DNA from: Luteibacter sp. 9135
GTDB lineage: Bacteria; Pseudomonadota; Gammaproteobacteria; Xanthomonadales; Rhodanobacteraceae
DNA length: 64,000 bases
Reading direction: 5' to 3'
Assembly (NCBI RefSeq): GCF_000745005.1
Contig: NZ_JQNB01000001.1
Location: forward strand, 2,783,501 to 2,847,500
In this document: positions 47,585 through 56,791 of the stretch, one piece after another
Layout of the letters: each line of letters opens with the position of its first letter
Position numbering within the stretch: position 1 is the first letter of the stretch
Made by a program: the position numbers and the translations under genes
The notes under the pieces: model-generated
Seen by the model: the letters and a program-made list of their open reading frames with translations, nothing else
Databases searched by the model: none
What the model was told of the DNA's origin: nothing

Positions 47585-47660
47585 CCGAAACGCGCATCGG
47601 GCTTGCACGTTTTTGCACGTTTAATTACATTGATGCGTATTCCTTGCTTTCGGCCTACGC

Positions 47661-48782
47661 ATGAATCCCGTCCGCGCCACCCGGCTCATCTTTCTTCTTT
47701 CCGGCATCGGCATGGCCAGTTGGGCCCCGATGGTGCCCTATGCCAAGGAACGCCTTGGCCTGGACGACGCCACGCTCGGTCTCGTCTTGCTCTGCATGGG
47801 CTGCGGCGCCACAGCGGCCATGCCCCTCGCGGGGTTCTTCACCCACCGGTTCGGTCACCGCGATGTCATCGGTGTCAGCGGCTTGCTGGTCTGCCTCGCG
47901 CTGCCCCTGCTCACCCTTGCGCCGAATGCATGGGGGCTGGGTGCGGCACTCCTGTTCTTCGGTGCATCGCTCGGTGTGGTCGATGTAGCCATGAACGCGC
48001 ACGCGGTGGATGTCGAGAAACAGCAGGGCCGGCCGATGATGTCGGGCTTCCACGGGCTATTCAGCGTTGGCGGCCTGGCGGGTTCCGCCGGTATGGCGGC
48101 GTTGCTCCGGTTCGGATCGCCGCTGACCGGTAGCGCCATCGCGGTCTCGGTGCTGCTGCTGCTGATCGTCGGCACCCAGTGGCGACACTTCCTCGTGCGT
48201 CACGACGACGGCTCGGGCGAGGCGCGTGCGCGGTTCCGTATGCCGGGCGGGGCGGTGTTCCTGCTGGGTTTCCTGTGCATGGTCGTCTTCCTGGCCGAGG
48301 GCGCCATGCTCGACTGGAGTGCCGTGTTCCTGCGCTTCTCGCGCGGTTTCGATCCCGCCACGGCCGGCCTGGGCTATGCGGCGTTTTCCGTGGCGATGGC
48401 CGTGGGCCGCCTGCTCGGCGACCGCATCACGGCATCGCTGGGCGCCACGACCATCGTGCGGGTCGGCAGCCTGGTCGCCGCCGCCGGTTTCTTCCTCGCC
48501 ACGCTGCTGCCGTGGGGCCCGATGGCACTGCTCGGTTTCGTGCTGGTGGGCATCGGTGCGTCCAACATCGTGCCCGTGCTGTTCAGCGCGGCGGGACGCC
48601 AGGTGAGCACCTCACCCGGTATCGCCATCGCTACCGTCACCTCACTGGGCTACGCGGGCATGCTCGCGGGGCCGGCCGTCATCGGTTTCGTCGCCCACGC
48701 CAGCAGCCTGTCCATCGCCCTGGCGGGCGTGGCCGCCCTGCTTGTCGCGGTATCCCTTTGCGCATCCATCGTTCGCCGCTGA
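47661..48782 (+). CDS. MFS transporter, YbjJ-like
   Basis: A 373-residue major-facilitator protein with twelve predicted helices. The YbjJ-like landmarks are VDVAMNAHAVDVE and MSGFHGLFSVGG, with GRLLGDRITASLG in the second half. Sugar or other small-solute transport is likely; the direction is unknown. It heads an operon with a HAD phosphatase and a DeoR regulator (12 bp and ATGA overlap). In E. coli ybjJ also neighbours a HAD phosphatase gene, which supports a functional pairing. Confidence 0.88.
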   Translation: MNPVRATRLIFLLSGIGMASWAPMVPYAKERLGLDDATLGLVLLCMGCGATAAMPLAGFFTHRFGHRDVIGVSGLLVCLALPLLTLAPNAWGLGAALLFFGASLGVVDVAMNAHAVDVEKQQGRPMMSGFHGLFSVGGLAGSAGMAALLRFGSPLTGSAIAVSVLLLLIVGTQWRHFLVRHDDGSGEARARFRMPGGAVFLLGFLCMVVFLAEGAMLDWSAVFLRFSRGFDPATAGLGYAAFSVAMAVGRLLGDRITASLGATTIVRVGSLVAAAGFFLATLLPWGPMALLGFVLVGIGASNIVPVLFSAAGRQVSTSPGIAIATVTSLGYAGMLAGPAVIGFVAHASSLSIALAGVAALLVAVSLCASIVRR

Positions 48783-48794
48783 AAGGAGTGTTCC

Positions 48795-49415
48795 ATGCAT
48801 AACAAACGCGATGTCGTGATCTTCGATTTCGGTGGCGTGCTGATCGACTGGAATCCCCGCTATCTCTACCGCAAGCTGTTCGGTGACGATGTCGAGGGCA
48901 TGGAGACGTTCCTCGCCGAGGTGACCACACCGGAATGGAACCTGCAGCAGGATGCGGGCCGTTCGTGGGACGAGGCCGTCCGCGTGCTCACGTCGGAACA
49001 TCCGACCAAGGCCGAACTGATCGCCGCCTACCAGCATCGCTGGGAAGAAACCCTGGGGGGCGCGATCGACGACAGCCTGCACATCCTCAGGGAACTGAAG
49101 GAGGCCGGCCATCCGTTGTACGGACTGACCAACTGGTCGCATGAAACCTTCCCCTTCGCACGGGAACGCTTCGATTTCCTCCGCCTGTTCGACGGCATCG
49201 TGGTCTCGGGGGAAGAGGGCACGATCAAGCCGGACCCGAAGCTGTACCGGACACTCCTCGAACGCTACGACATCGACCCGGCGCGCGCCGTGTTCATCGA
49301 CGACAACAAGGCTAATGTCGACGCCGCCGAGGCATTGGGTATCCACGGCATCCATTTCCACACGCCAAGGCAACTGCGTGACGAACTGATTGCCCTGGGT
49401 TTCCTTGCGGCATGA
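48795..49415 (+). CDS. HAD-superfamily phosphatase, subfamily IA (YihX-like)
   Basis: A 206-residue HAD hydrolase. Motif I is IFDFGGVLIDW with nucleophile Asp11 and Gly at the position of the second Asp, as in YihX/epoxide-hydrolase-N-like members. Motif II is YGLTNWS, motif III the Lys in GTIKPDPKLY, and motif IV FIDDNKANV. Sugar phosphate is a likely substrate. It is 12 bp after the MFS gene with a GAAAGGAG ribosome site, and its stop overlaps the regulator start. Confidence 0.9.
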   Translation: MHNKRDVVIFDFGGVLIDWNPRYLYRKLFGDDVEGMETFLAEVTTPEWNLQQDAGRSWDEAVRVLTSEHPTKAELIAAYQHRWEETLGGAIDDSLHILRELKEAGHPLYGLTNWSHETFPFARERFDFLRLFDGIVVSGEEGTIKPDPKLYRTLLERYDIDPARAVFIDDNKANVDAAEALGIHGIHFHTPRQLRDELIALGFLAA

Positions 49416-50182
49416 GCGCATCGCCCGACACCACGCTGCCACGTGAGCGGCAACCCTTGATCCTGCAGCGGCTACGTCGCGACGGCAGGGTGGTGGCCGC
49501 GGATCTGGCCCAGGAATTCCGGGTGTCCGAAGACTCCATTCGCCGCGACCTGCGCGATCTTGCAGCGCAAGGCCTTTGTCGCCGGGTCTATGGCGGTGCG
49601 TTGCTCGCGGTGAACATCCCGCCGCTGGGCGAGCGTCACGCCGAGCGCACGGAACTGAAGCACGCACTGGCCCGTATCGCGGTCGGCCTGGTCGGTACCG
49701 GACAGATCCTCTTCATCGACGCGGGGTCGACCAATACGGTGCTGGCAAGGATGCTTCCCGAACACCGGGACCTCACCGTCGTGACCAACGCCCCCGATGT
49801 CGCCCTTGCCGTGCTGGGTCGCCCCGGTTTCGAGGTGATCCTGCTGGGTGGCCGGGTCGATCCTTCCATCGGCGGTGCGATCGGCTCGCGTACCGTACGC
49901 CAGGCGCAGGATATCCGCGCGGACATCTGTTTCCCGGGGGTCTGCGCCATCGATCCCGAGCGGGGGTTGTGGACCTACGACGAAGAAGAGACGGTGTTCA
50001 AGCAGGCGATCATCGAAGCCAGCGGCGAGACGGTGGCGATCGCCACACCGGACAAGCTGGTGGCCTCGGCCACGCACCACACGGTGCCCATCACCGGCAT
50101 CTCGCATCTGGTGGTGGCAGCCGATACGGAGGCGACGGTGGTGGCAACGTATCGCGACGCCGGGGTCACCGTGCACTGCTGA
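49412..50182 (+). CDS. DeoR/GlpR-family transcriptional regulator
   Basis: A 256-residue repressor. The DeoR helix-turn-helix is at about 20-55 (VVAADLAQEFRVSEDSIRRD, then LRDLAAQGLCRRVYGGAL). The C-terminal sugar-phosphate-binding domain has FIDAGSTNTVLARML and GGRVDPSIGGAIG. Family members respond to phosphorylated sugars. It is translationally coupled to the HAD phosphatase (ATGA) and probably controls the MFS-HAD-DeoR operon. Confidence 0.93.
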   Translation: MSASPDTTLPRERQPLILQRLRRDGRVVAADLAQEFRVSEDSIRRDLRDLAAQGLCRRVYGGALLAVNIPPLGERHAERTELKHALARIAVGLVGTGQILFIDAGSTNTVLARMLPEHRDLTVVTNAPDVALAVLGRPGFEVILLGGRVDPSIGGAIGSRTVRQAQDIRADICFPGVCAIDPERGLWTYDEEETVFKQAIIEASGETVAIATPDKLVASATHHTVPITGISHLVVAADTEATVVATYRDAGVTVHC

Positions 50183-50186
50183 CCTG

Positions 50187-50220
50187 GAAAAAGAACGGCG
50201 CCCTGGAGGGCGCCGTTCTG
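50187..50220 (-). terminator. Intrinsic terminator of ppsA
   Basis: Twelve-bp stem AGAACGGCGCCC / GGGCGCCGTTCT with a TGGA loop. The reverse strand continues with TTTTT, so it ends the leftward ppsA transcript; the rightward side lacks a T-tract. Confidence 0.88.
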
Positions 50221-50241
50221 CGATACCCATCGGAAGGTCGG

Positions 50242-52614
50242 TCAGCCGGCCTTTTTCTTCGCCAGGCGCAGCCAGGTGTCGACCACGGTGTCCGGGTTGA
50301 GCGACACCGATTCGATACCCTGTTCCATCAGCCATTCGGCAAGGTCCGGATGGTCCGACGGGCCCTGGCCGCAGATGCCGATGTACTTGCCCTTGGCCTT
50401 CGCGGTCTTGATCGCCATGGACAGCAGCTTCTTCACCGCCGGGTCGCGTTCGTCGAACAGGTTGGCGACGATGCTCGAGTCGCGATCCAGGCCGAGGGTC
50501 AGCTGGGTCAGGTCGTTGGAACCGATCGAGAAACCGTCGAAGATATCGAGGAACTCGTCCGCCAGCAGCGCGTTGGAAGGCACCTCGCACATCATGATGA
50601 CCTTGAGGTCGTTCTCGCCCTGCACGAGGCCGTTCTTGCGCAGCACCTCGATCACCTTGCGGCCCTCGTCCAGCGTGCGCACGAACGGGATCATGACCCA
50701 TACATTGGTCAGGCCCATGGTTTCGCGTACGTACTTGGCGGCCTTGCATTCCAGGGCGAACGATTCGGCGAAATCCGGCGAGACGTAACGGCTGGCGCCG
50801 CGGTAGCCGATCATCGGGTTTTCCTCGTGCGGCTCATAGCGCGAGCCCCCGAGCAGGCCGGCGTATTCGTTCGACTTGAAGTCGGACAGGCGCACGATCA
50901 CCGGCTTCGGGTACACCGAGGCGGCGATGGTCGAGATGCCCTCGGCCAGGCGGTCCACATAGAACGAGACCGGATCCTTGTAGCCGGCGATGCGCGTATC
51001 GATCCGTGCTTTCGTCTCCGCATCCTGCTTGTCGTATTCCAGCAGCGCCCTGGGATGCACGCCGATGTGGCTGGCGATGATCATCTCCAGGCGGGCCAGG
51101 CCGATGCCTGCGTTCGGCAGCATGCCGAAGTCGAAGGCGCGTTCGGGGTTGGCCACGTTCATCATGATCTTCAGGGGCGCTTCCGGCATCGCGCCCAGGT
51201 CGGCGGTGATGCGATCGAACTTCAGCAGGCCTTCGTAGATCGTGCCGGTGTCGCCTTCGGCACAGGACACGGTGACCTCGGCGCCGTCCGGAATCGACTG
51301 CAACGCGTTGCCGCAACCGACCACGGCCGGCACGCCGAGCTCACGGGCGATGATCGCCGCGTGGCAGGTACGGCCACCGCGATTGGTGACGATGGCGGCC
51401 GCGCGCTTCATTACCGGCTCCCAGTCGGGATCGGTCATGTCGGCCACCAGCACGTCGCCGGGCTGCACCTTGTTCATGTCGGAAAGCGACCGGATGACCC
51501 GGGCCTTGCCGGAGCCGATCTTCTGGCCGATGGCGCGACCCTCGGTGAGGACCTTGCCCTTCTCGTTGAGCTGGAAGCGCTCGAGCGTGGTTGCGTGCGA
51601 GCGCGACTTCACCGTCTCGGGGCGGGCCTGCACGATATAGAGCTTGCCGGTGTTGCCGTCCTTCGCCCATTCGATGTCCATCGGGCGGCCGTAGTGCTTT
51701 TCGATGATCAGCGCCTGGCGGGAGAGTTCCTCGACATCGCTGTCGACCAGGCAGAACCGGTGGCGCAGCTCGGCCGGCGTTTCCTCGATGCGGACGCGCT
51801 CGCCGGGCTGGTCGGAATAGACCATGCGCTGCTGCTTGGCGCCGAGGCTGCGACGGAGCACCGCCGGCTTGCCGTCGCGCAGGGTGGGCTTGAAGACGTA
51901 GAACTCGTCCGGGTTGACCGCACCCTGCACGACCATCTCGCCCAGGCCGTAGGAACCGGTGACGAAGACCACGTCGCGGAAACCGGATTCGGTGTCCAGC
52001 GTGAACAACACGCCCGAGGCGCCGACGTCCGAGCGGACCATCAGCTGCACACCGGCGGAGAGGAAGACGTCCTCGTGCTTGAAGCCCTGGTGGACGCGGT
52101 AGGCGATGGCGCGGTCGTTGTAGAGCGAGGCGAAGACTTCCTTCACCTTGTGCAGCACGTCGTCGATGCCGACGACGTTCAGGAAGGTTTCCTGCTGGCC
52201 GGCAAACGAAGCATCAGGCAGGTCCTCGGCGGTGGCGGAGGAGCGCACGGCCACCGCGATGTCGTCCGCGCCGGCGTTCTTGCAGAGCTTGATGTAGGCG
52301 TCGCGGATGGCCTGTTCGAGGTCGCCGGGCAGGGCGGTGTCGACAATCCAGCCGCGGATCTCCTTGCCGCCCCGGGTCAGTTCGTCTACGTCGTCCACGT
52401 CGAGGGTGGCCAGGCGCTGCTGGATGCGCGTGGCGAGGCCGCTCTTCTCGAGGTAGGTCTGGAAGGCGTCGGCCGTGGTGGCGAAGCCCCCCGGCACCGA
52501 GACGCCCAGTTTCGCCAGGTTGCCGATCATCTCGCCCAGTGAGGCGTTCTTGCCGCCCACCTTGCCGAGGTCGGTCATGCGTAGCGCGTCGAGCCAAAGT
52601 ACCAGGTCGCTCAA
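50242..52614 (-). CDS. ppsA: Phosphoenolpyruvate synthase
   Basis: A 790-residue enzyme making phosphoenolpyruvate from pyruvate and ATP for gluconeogenesis. The N-terminal ATP-binding domain has [12 protein letters not shown] and [19 protein letters not shown]. The swivelling phospho-histidine is His418 in [11 protein letters not shown]. The C-terminal TIM-barrel has [15 protein letters not shown] and the catalytic GICGQGPSD. The start is TTG, which gives the family N-terminus ([20 protein letters not shown]) and has a GAGGAA site; the first ATG, 12 codons later, would cut into the domain. It diverges from its regulator gene. Confidence 0.96.
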   Translation of the reverse strand: MSDLVLWLDALRMTDLGKVGGKNASLGEMIGNLAKLGVSVPGGFATTADAFQTYLEKSGLATRIQQRLATLDVDDVDELTRGGKEIRGWIVDTALPGDLEQAIRDAYIKLCKNAGADDIAVAVRSSATAEDLPDASFAGQQETFLNVVGIDDVLHKVKEVFASLYNDRAIAYRVHQGFKHEDVFLSAGVQLMVRSDVGASGVLFTLDTESGFRDVVFVTGSYGLGEMVVQGAVNPDEFYVFKPTLRDGKPAVLRRSLGAKQQRMVYSDQPGERVRIEETPAELRHRFCLVDSDVEELSRQALIIEKHYGRPMDIEWAKDGNTGKLYIVQARPETVKSRSHATTLERFQLNEKGKVLTEGRAIGQKIGSGKARVIRSLSDMNKVQPGDVLVADMTDPDWEPVMKRAAAIVTNRGGRTCHAAIIARELGVPAVVGCGNALQSIPDGAEVTVSCAEGDTGTIYEGLLKFDRITADLGAMPEAPLKIMMNVANPERAFDFGMLPNAGIGLARLEMIIASHIGVHPRALLEYDKQDAETKARIDTRIAGYKDPVSFYVDRLAEGISTIAASVYPKPVIVRLSDFKSNEYAGLLGGSRYEPHEENPMIGYRGASRYVSPDFAESFALECKAAKYVRETMGLTNVWVMIPFVRTLDEGRKVIEVLRKNGLVQGENDLKVIMMCEVPSNALLADEFLDIFDGFSIGSNDLTQLTLGLDRDSSIVANLFDERDPAVKKLLSMAIKTAKAKGKYIGICGQGPSDHPDLAEWLMEQGIESVSLNPDTVVDTWLRLAKKKAG

Positions 52615-52795
52615 AGGAAGTTCCTCACATCGGTTGGGCGGCGGGCCGCGCTGGAAAACCGGCGCATTGTCGCGGTGGTATGGTCGGCTTACAAGCCGCG
52701 ATGCACCAAACGCGCCGTGATTCTGCGGGGTGGATGGTTATGATGACGTATTGGTCTTAAGGTGAGGGTCGGGAACCAGCCAAGGAAACCGTTCG

Positions 52796-53611
52796 ATGCG
52801 GCGCACCGTCTTCTTCATCTCCGATTCCACCGGCATCACCGCCGAGACCATCGGCAACAGCATGCTGGCCCAGTTCGACGGGGTACAGTTCGATACCCAC
52901 CGGCTGCCATTCATCGACAACGCGCAGAAGGCCGAGGCGGCCTCGCTGCGGATCAAGACCAAGTACGCCCAGGACGGGCATCGCCCCATCGTGGTCAACA
53001 CGATGACCTCCCGGGCCTTGTGCGACATCGTCGCCGGCAGCGGCGCCCTGATGCTGGACGTCTTCGCGCCGTTCATCGAGCCGCTGGAGGCCGAACTGGG
53101 CGCCAAGCAGTCGGGTGCGGTCAACCGGTCGCACGGCCTGGTGGATTTCGAGCGGTACGAGGCGCGCATCGAGGCGACCAACTATGCCCTGGCCCACGAC
53201 GACGGCCTGGACGTGGACTACAACCAGTCGGACGTGGTGCTGGTGGGAGTGTCCCGCTCGGGGAAGACCCCCACCTGCCTGTACATGGCCTTGCATTACG
53301 GGGTCTGTGCCGCCAACTATCCGCTCACGGACGACGACCTGGACAAGCTGGAGCTGCCGGTTCGCCTCCGCCCCTATCGCAGCCGCCTCTTCGGGCTCAC
53401 CATCGACCCGGTGCGCCTGGCGCAGATCCGGGAGCAGCGCCGCCCCGGCAGCCGCTACGCCACGTTGAAGCAGTGCCGCTGGGAACTCGAACAGGCCGAT
53501 CGGCTGATGCGGCGGGAGAACATCCCCGTCGTCAACACGACGCACACATCGATCGAGGAGATTTCCAGCAAGATCTTCGAGTACCTCGGCATCGAACGAC
53601 ACATGTACTGA
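52796..53611 (+). CDS. ppsR: PEP synthase regulatory protein (kinase/pyrophosphorylase)
   Basis: A 271-residue DUF299 enzyme that inactivates PEP synthase by ADP-dependent phosphorylation and reactivates it by phosphate-dependent dephosphorylation. The P-loop is GVSRSGKT at about 151-158. The N-terminus RRTVFFISDSTGITAETIG and the DRLMRRENIPVVNTTHTSIE ending are family signatures. It diverges from ppsA with 181 bp between start codons, a common arrangement that places enzyme and regulator under a shared control region. Confidence 0.95.
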   Translation: MRRTVFFISDSTGITAETIGNSMLAQFDGVQFDTHRLPFIDNAQKAEAASLRIKTKYAQDGHRPIVVNTMTSRALCDIVAGSGALMLDVFAPFIEPLEAELGAKQSGAVNRSHGLVDFERYEARIEATNYALAHDDGLDVDYNQSDVVLVGVSRSGKTPTCLYMALHYGVCAANYPLTDDDLDKLELPVRLRPYRSRLFGLTIDPVRLAQIREQRRPGSRYATLKQCRWELEQADRLMRRENIPVVNTTHTSIEEISSKIFEYLGIERHMY

Positions 53612-53643
53612 TCGAGTAAACGATACGGAGACCGCCATCCTTT

Positions 53644-54117
53644 ATGACTGCTGTGATTGAACGCCCCACCGCGCTGATCCCGGGCCGCTTCGAGTTCCTG
53701 ATGGGCCTGTACGCGGAAAACTACCATCGGCTGGCGCGCCTGTTCGCGCCGGAGCGGCTGGCGCCCGGGCGTTATGTATCCGACGTGGACGATGGGTTGA
53801 TGGTGCGGCTGGACGTCCAGGAAAAGCATCCGTACACGCTGGAGCTCGAGCTCACCTACGACTTCGTCGACGAGGCCACCGGGCATCCCTCGCCCTCGGC
53901 ACAGCTGCGCATGTACACCGATGCCCATGTGGCCGAGGCCATGCATTGCCATCCGGGCCGCAAGCTGTGGCAGGTGCTGGGGCCATTCCCGCCCGCGCAT
54001 TCGGTCTTCCAGCACCGTCTGCGCATGAACGGCTTCCTCAGCCGCTGGCTGGAATACCTGGCCGAACAGGGCCATTCGATCGGCACGCTTCAGCGGATCG
54101 ATACCCCGGCTCCCTGA
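53644..54117 (+). CDS. DUF1249 family protein (YqiB-like)
   Basis: A 157-residue cytoplasmic protein matching DUF1249: FEFLMGLYAENYHRLARLF at the start, a central HPYTLELELTYDF strand pair and NGFLSRWLEYLAEQGHS at the end. The function is unknown. It follows ppsR by 32 bp on the same strand and may be cotranscribed. It ends just before a REP pair. Confidence 0.88.
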   Translation: MTAVIERPTALIPGRFEFLMGLYAENYHRLARLFAPERLAPGRYVSDVDDGLMVRLDVQEKHPYTLELELTYDFVDEATGHPSPSAQLRMYTDAHVAEAMHCHPGRKLWQVLGPFPPAHSVFQHRLRMNGFLSRWLEYLAEQGHSIGTLQRIDTPAP

Positions 54118-54161
54118 TGGTCTGGGGCCTTGGCATGCCGCCATAACGCGCCAGCGCCCAT

Positions 54162-54269
54162 GTAGGAGCGCACGATGTGCGCGACCTATGTCGAGGCCGA
54201 GACATGGAGCTGGCGCGCCGACCGCCGATTGTCCCGAAAAGATGTCGCGCACGTGCGTGCGCTCCTGCA
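54162..54269. repeat. REP-type inverted repeat pair 2
   Basis: Two REP-like elements in opposite orientation at 54162-54186 and 54244-54269, 57 bp apart. Both have the head G-x-AGGAGC and an internal GTGCGC arm; the left stem is GCGCAC/GTGCGC around GAT. They match the pair near 11.8 kb but with different stem bases. They lie between the DUF1249 gene and the tRNA operon terminator. Confidence 0.75.
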
Positions 54270-54310
54270 TGTCTATGCCGGTTCATGGGGAGACCGGGCA
54301 AATTCCAGGC

Positions 54311-54336
54311 AAAAAAAATCCGCCAGATGGCGGATT
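54311..54336 (-). terminator. Intrinsic terminator of the Ala-Glu-Asp tRNA operon
   Basis: On the reverse strand, stem AATCCGCC / GGCGGATT with an ATCT loop followed by eight T residues in all, 14 bp after the tRNA-Asp 3' end. Confidence 0.9.
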
Positions 54337-54350
54337 CCTTTTGGAAGTAA

Positions 54351-54427
54351 TGGCGGAGCGGACGGGACTCGAACCCGCGACCTCCGGCGTGACAGGCCAG
54401 CATTCTAACCGACTGAACTACCGCTCC
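54351..54427 (-). tRNA. tRNA-Asp (anticodon GTC)
   Basis: A 77-nt cloverleaf with encoded CCA. The acceptor GGAGCGG pairs with CCGCTCC, and the anticodon loop CTGTCAC gives GTC. Last gene of a three-tRNA operon. Confidence 0.97.
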
Positions 54428-54497
54428 ACACTTACCGTCCAACACGTTCCAACAACTACCAACTTCTCGTCCATTCACTTCCTGGCGGACCAGAAAG

Positions 54498-54573
54498 TGG
54501 CGTCCCCACGGGGATTCGAACCCCGGTCGCCACCGTGAAAGGGTGATGTCCTAGGCCTCTAGACGATGGGGAC
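54498..54573 (-). tRNA. tRNA-Glu (anticodon TTC)
   Basis: A 76-nt cloverleaf with encoded CCA. The acceptor GTCCCCA pairs with TGGGGAC, and the anticodon loop CTTTCAC gives TTC. Middle gene of the tRNA operon. Confidence 0.97.
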
Positions 54574-54584
54574 GTCTTAGAAGT

Positions 54585-54660
54585 TGGTGGAGCCAGCCGG
54601 GATCGAACCGGCGACCTCCTGCATGCCATGCAGGCGCTCTCCCAGCTGAGCTATGGCCCC
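54585..54660 (-). tRNA. tRNA-Ala (anticodon GGC)
   Basis: A 76-nt cloverleaf with encoded CCA. The acceptor GGGGCCA pairs with TGGCTCC and includes the G3-U70 identity pair of alanine tRNAs. The loop ATGGCAT gives anticodon GGC. First gene of the tRNA operon. Confidence 0.97.
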
Positions 54661-54676
54661 CTGCTGGAAGCCGCAA

Positions 54677-54705
54677 AGATTACGTCCGACCCATCCGTTC
54701 GTCAA
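54677..54705 (-). promoter_or_regulatory. Sigma-70 promoter of the tRNA operon
   Basis: On the reverse strand TTGACG and TAATCT are separated by exactly 17 bp, with the -10 box 16 bp before tRNA-Ala. This fits a strong housekeeping promoter for the three tRNAs. Confidence 0.78.
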
Positions 54706-54865
54706 GCATTCGTTACACTTTTCTTGAATTTTTTTTCCACGAAACGAGAATGACGAGGCGTGACGGCCACTTGCGCGTGTCACGTAGCGCATGCCGTTTC
54801 GCTCGCCGCGTGTCGCGTCGCGCAGGCACGGGTTAACCTGTAGGTTCGACATCACAGGGACAGGC

Positions 54866-56626
54866 ATGCACGGCATCGTTTTCATCCAGGACCTGGCCAC
54901 GGTCATGCTCGTCGCGGGGCTGACCACGGTGATCTTCCAGCGCCTCCGCCAACCGGTGGTGCTGGGATACATCATCGCCGGCCTGTTGATCGGTCCGCAT
55001 ACGCTGCCGGTCATCTTCATCCACGACGAGCAGACCATCCGCACGTTGTCCGAACTGGGCATGATCCTGCTGCTGTTCGCGCTCGGGCTCGAGTTCAGCC
55101 TGAAGAAGCTGCGCGCCGTCGGCGGTGCCGCACTGGTGGCGGCGTTTTCCGAGATCGTGCTGATGGTGTGGATCGGCTACGAGATCGGCCGGTTCTTCGG
55201 CTGGTCGGCCATGGATTCGATTTTCCTCGGCGCGATGCTGTCCATTTCCTCCACCACCATCATCATGAAGGCGCTGGAAGACCTGGGCCTGAAGCGCGAG
55301 CGCTTCGCCCAGCTCATGTTCGGCATCCTCATCGTGGAAGACCTGCTGGCCATCGTGCTGATGGCGCTGCTCACGGGTATCGCCAGCACCGGCGGCGTCG
55401 AGGCGGGGCAGGCGTTCGCCGCGGTCGGCCGGCTTGGCCTGTTCATGGCCGTATCGCTCGTGGTGGGCCTGCTGCTGGTGCCGCGCGTGGTCGATTACAT
55501 CGCGCGCGTCAGTCGCAACGACGTGTTGCTGGTGGCCGTGCTGGGCATCTGCTTCGGTTTCTGCCTGCTGGTCACCGAGATGGGCTACAGCGTGGCGCTG
55601 GGTGCCTTCATGATCGGCGCCATCGTGGCCGAGTCGGACAGCGTGGCACGCATCGAGCGGATCATCATGCCCGTGCGCGACATGTTCAGCGCCATCTTCT
55701 TTGTCGCCATCGGCATGCTGATCGATCCGGCCCTGCTGGCGGCCTATGCGTGGCCGATCACGATCGTCACCATCGCCGTGGTCGTGGGCAAAGTGGTGAC
55801 GTGCAGTTTCGGCAGCTTCGTGGCCGGCAACGACGGGCGCACCTCGTTGCGGGTAGGCATGGGCCTGGCCCAGATCGGCGAATTCTCGTTCGTCATCGCC
55901 TCGCTCGGCCTGACCCTGAAGGTCACCAGTAATTTCCTTTATCCCGTGGCGGTGGCGGTCTCCGCCATCACCACCTTCCTCACGCCCTATCTCATCCGCT
56001 CGTCGGACCCCCTGGCCAACGTCCTCTCCCGCGTCTTGCCCGTGCGCGTGACGGGCGTGTTCGGCGCCTATACCGAATGGATGGGCAACCTGGGGCTGCA
56101 GGGGCAGGGCGCCATCGTGATGAAGATGATCCGCCGGCTCGTCTGGCACGTGGTCATCAACACGGCGCTGGTGGTGGCGGTGTTCATTGCCACGGCCTTC
56201 GCGTATCGCCGCGGGTTCCTCCACCTGGACATCCTCAGCGGCGATGCGACGGTCCGGCGCAGCCTGGCCTGGTCGATGGCCGCGCTGGTCTCGCTGCCGA
56301 TGATCGTGGCCACCTACCGCAAGGCGGAAGCCCTGGGCATGCTGCTGGCGGAGTTGTCCGTGCCGGACCGTTTCGGCAGCAGCACCTACCGGATTCGTGC
56401 CGTGCTGGCGCGGATCGTGCCCCTCATGGCGATGCTGGTGATGGGGCTGCTGGTGGCGGCGCTGGCGTCCACGATCCTGCCCCCACGCGAAGTGGCGGGC
56501 CTGCTGATCCTGGTCGGGATCGGGCTGGCCTGGCTGATGTGGCGGGTGCTGGTGCAGGTGCATGCCCGACTCCAGGCCGCCCTGCGCGACACCCTGGACA
56601 AGCCCGGGGCGGACCCCCACGAATGA
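54866..56626 (+). CDS. CPA2-family monovalent cation:proton antiporter
   Basis: A 586-residue inner-membrane antiporter of the KefB/YbaL class. The first 385 residues hold the CPA2 core with QPVVLGYIIAGLLIGPH, LGLEFSLKKL and the ion-binding region GILIVEDLLAIVLMAL. The cytoplasmic TrkA-N (RCK) domain of KefB, KefC and YbaL is missing. Instead the C-terminal 190 residues contain about four further hydrophobic segments. The ATG at 54866 begins the first helix (MHGIVFIQDLATVML). K+ or Na+ exchange for H+ is likely; the ion is not certain. Confidence 0.88.
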   Translation: MHGIVFIQDLATVMLVAGLTTVIFQRLRQPVVLGYIIAGLLIGPHTLPVIFIHDEQTIRTLSELGMILLLFALGLEFSLKKLRAVGGAALVAAFSEIVLMVWIGYEIGRFFGWSAMDSIFLGAMLSISSTTIIMKALEDLGLKRERFAQLMFGILIVEDLLAIVLMALLTGIASTGGVEAGQAFAAVGRLGLFMAVSLVVGLLLVPRVVDYIARVSRNDVLLVAVLGICFGFCLLVTEMGYSVALGAFMIGAIVAESDSVARIERIIMPVRDMFSAIFFVAIGMLIDPALLAAYAWPITIVTIAVVVGKVVTCSFGSFVAGNDGRTSLRVGMGLAQIGEFSFVIASLGLTLKVTSNFLYPVAVAVSAITTFLTPYLIRSSDPLANVLSRVLPVRVTGVFGAYTEWMGNLGLQGQGAIVMKMIRRLVWHVVINTALVVAVFIATAFAYRRGFLHLDILSGDATVRRSLAWSMAALVSLPMIVATYRKAEALGMLLAELSVPDRFGSSTYRIRAVLARIVPLMAMLVMGLLVAALASTILPPREVAGLLILVGIGLAWLMWRVLVQVHARLQAALRDTLDKPGADPHE

Positions 56627-56644
56627 GCCGGTCACGATTTTTGA

Positions 56645-56674
56645 AAGGTTTCTGAACTTTCCATGTGAAACCTT
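56645..56674. promoter_or_regulatory. Inverted repeat upstream of the FKBP gene
   Basis: Perfect 8-bp inverted repeat AAGGTTTC / GAAACCTT with a 14-bp spacer, starting 18 bp after the antiporter stop and 118 bp before the FKBP start. It could be a weak hairpin terminator or an operator; no T-tract follows. Confidence 0.35.
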
Positions 56675-56791
56675 GTCTTTCGACCCGTCATTGCAAGCAG
56701 GATGCGAACCACCGCACAATGGCGATTCTGCCTCCACAAGGAGGTGTCAACCGGCGGCGTCGCCGAATCTTTCCAAGAGAGGGAGTATTCA

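Noticed and set aside
49576..52542. A 988-residue rightward open frame opposite ppsA
   Set aside because: It is a shadow in high-GC DNA: no recognisable domain, very high His/Arg/Gly content, and the reverse strand encodes complete ppsA.
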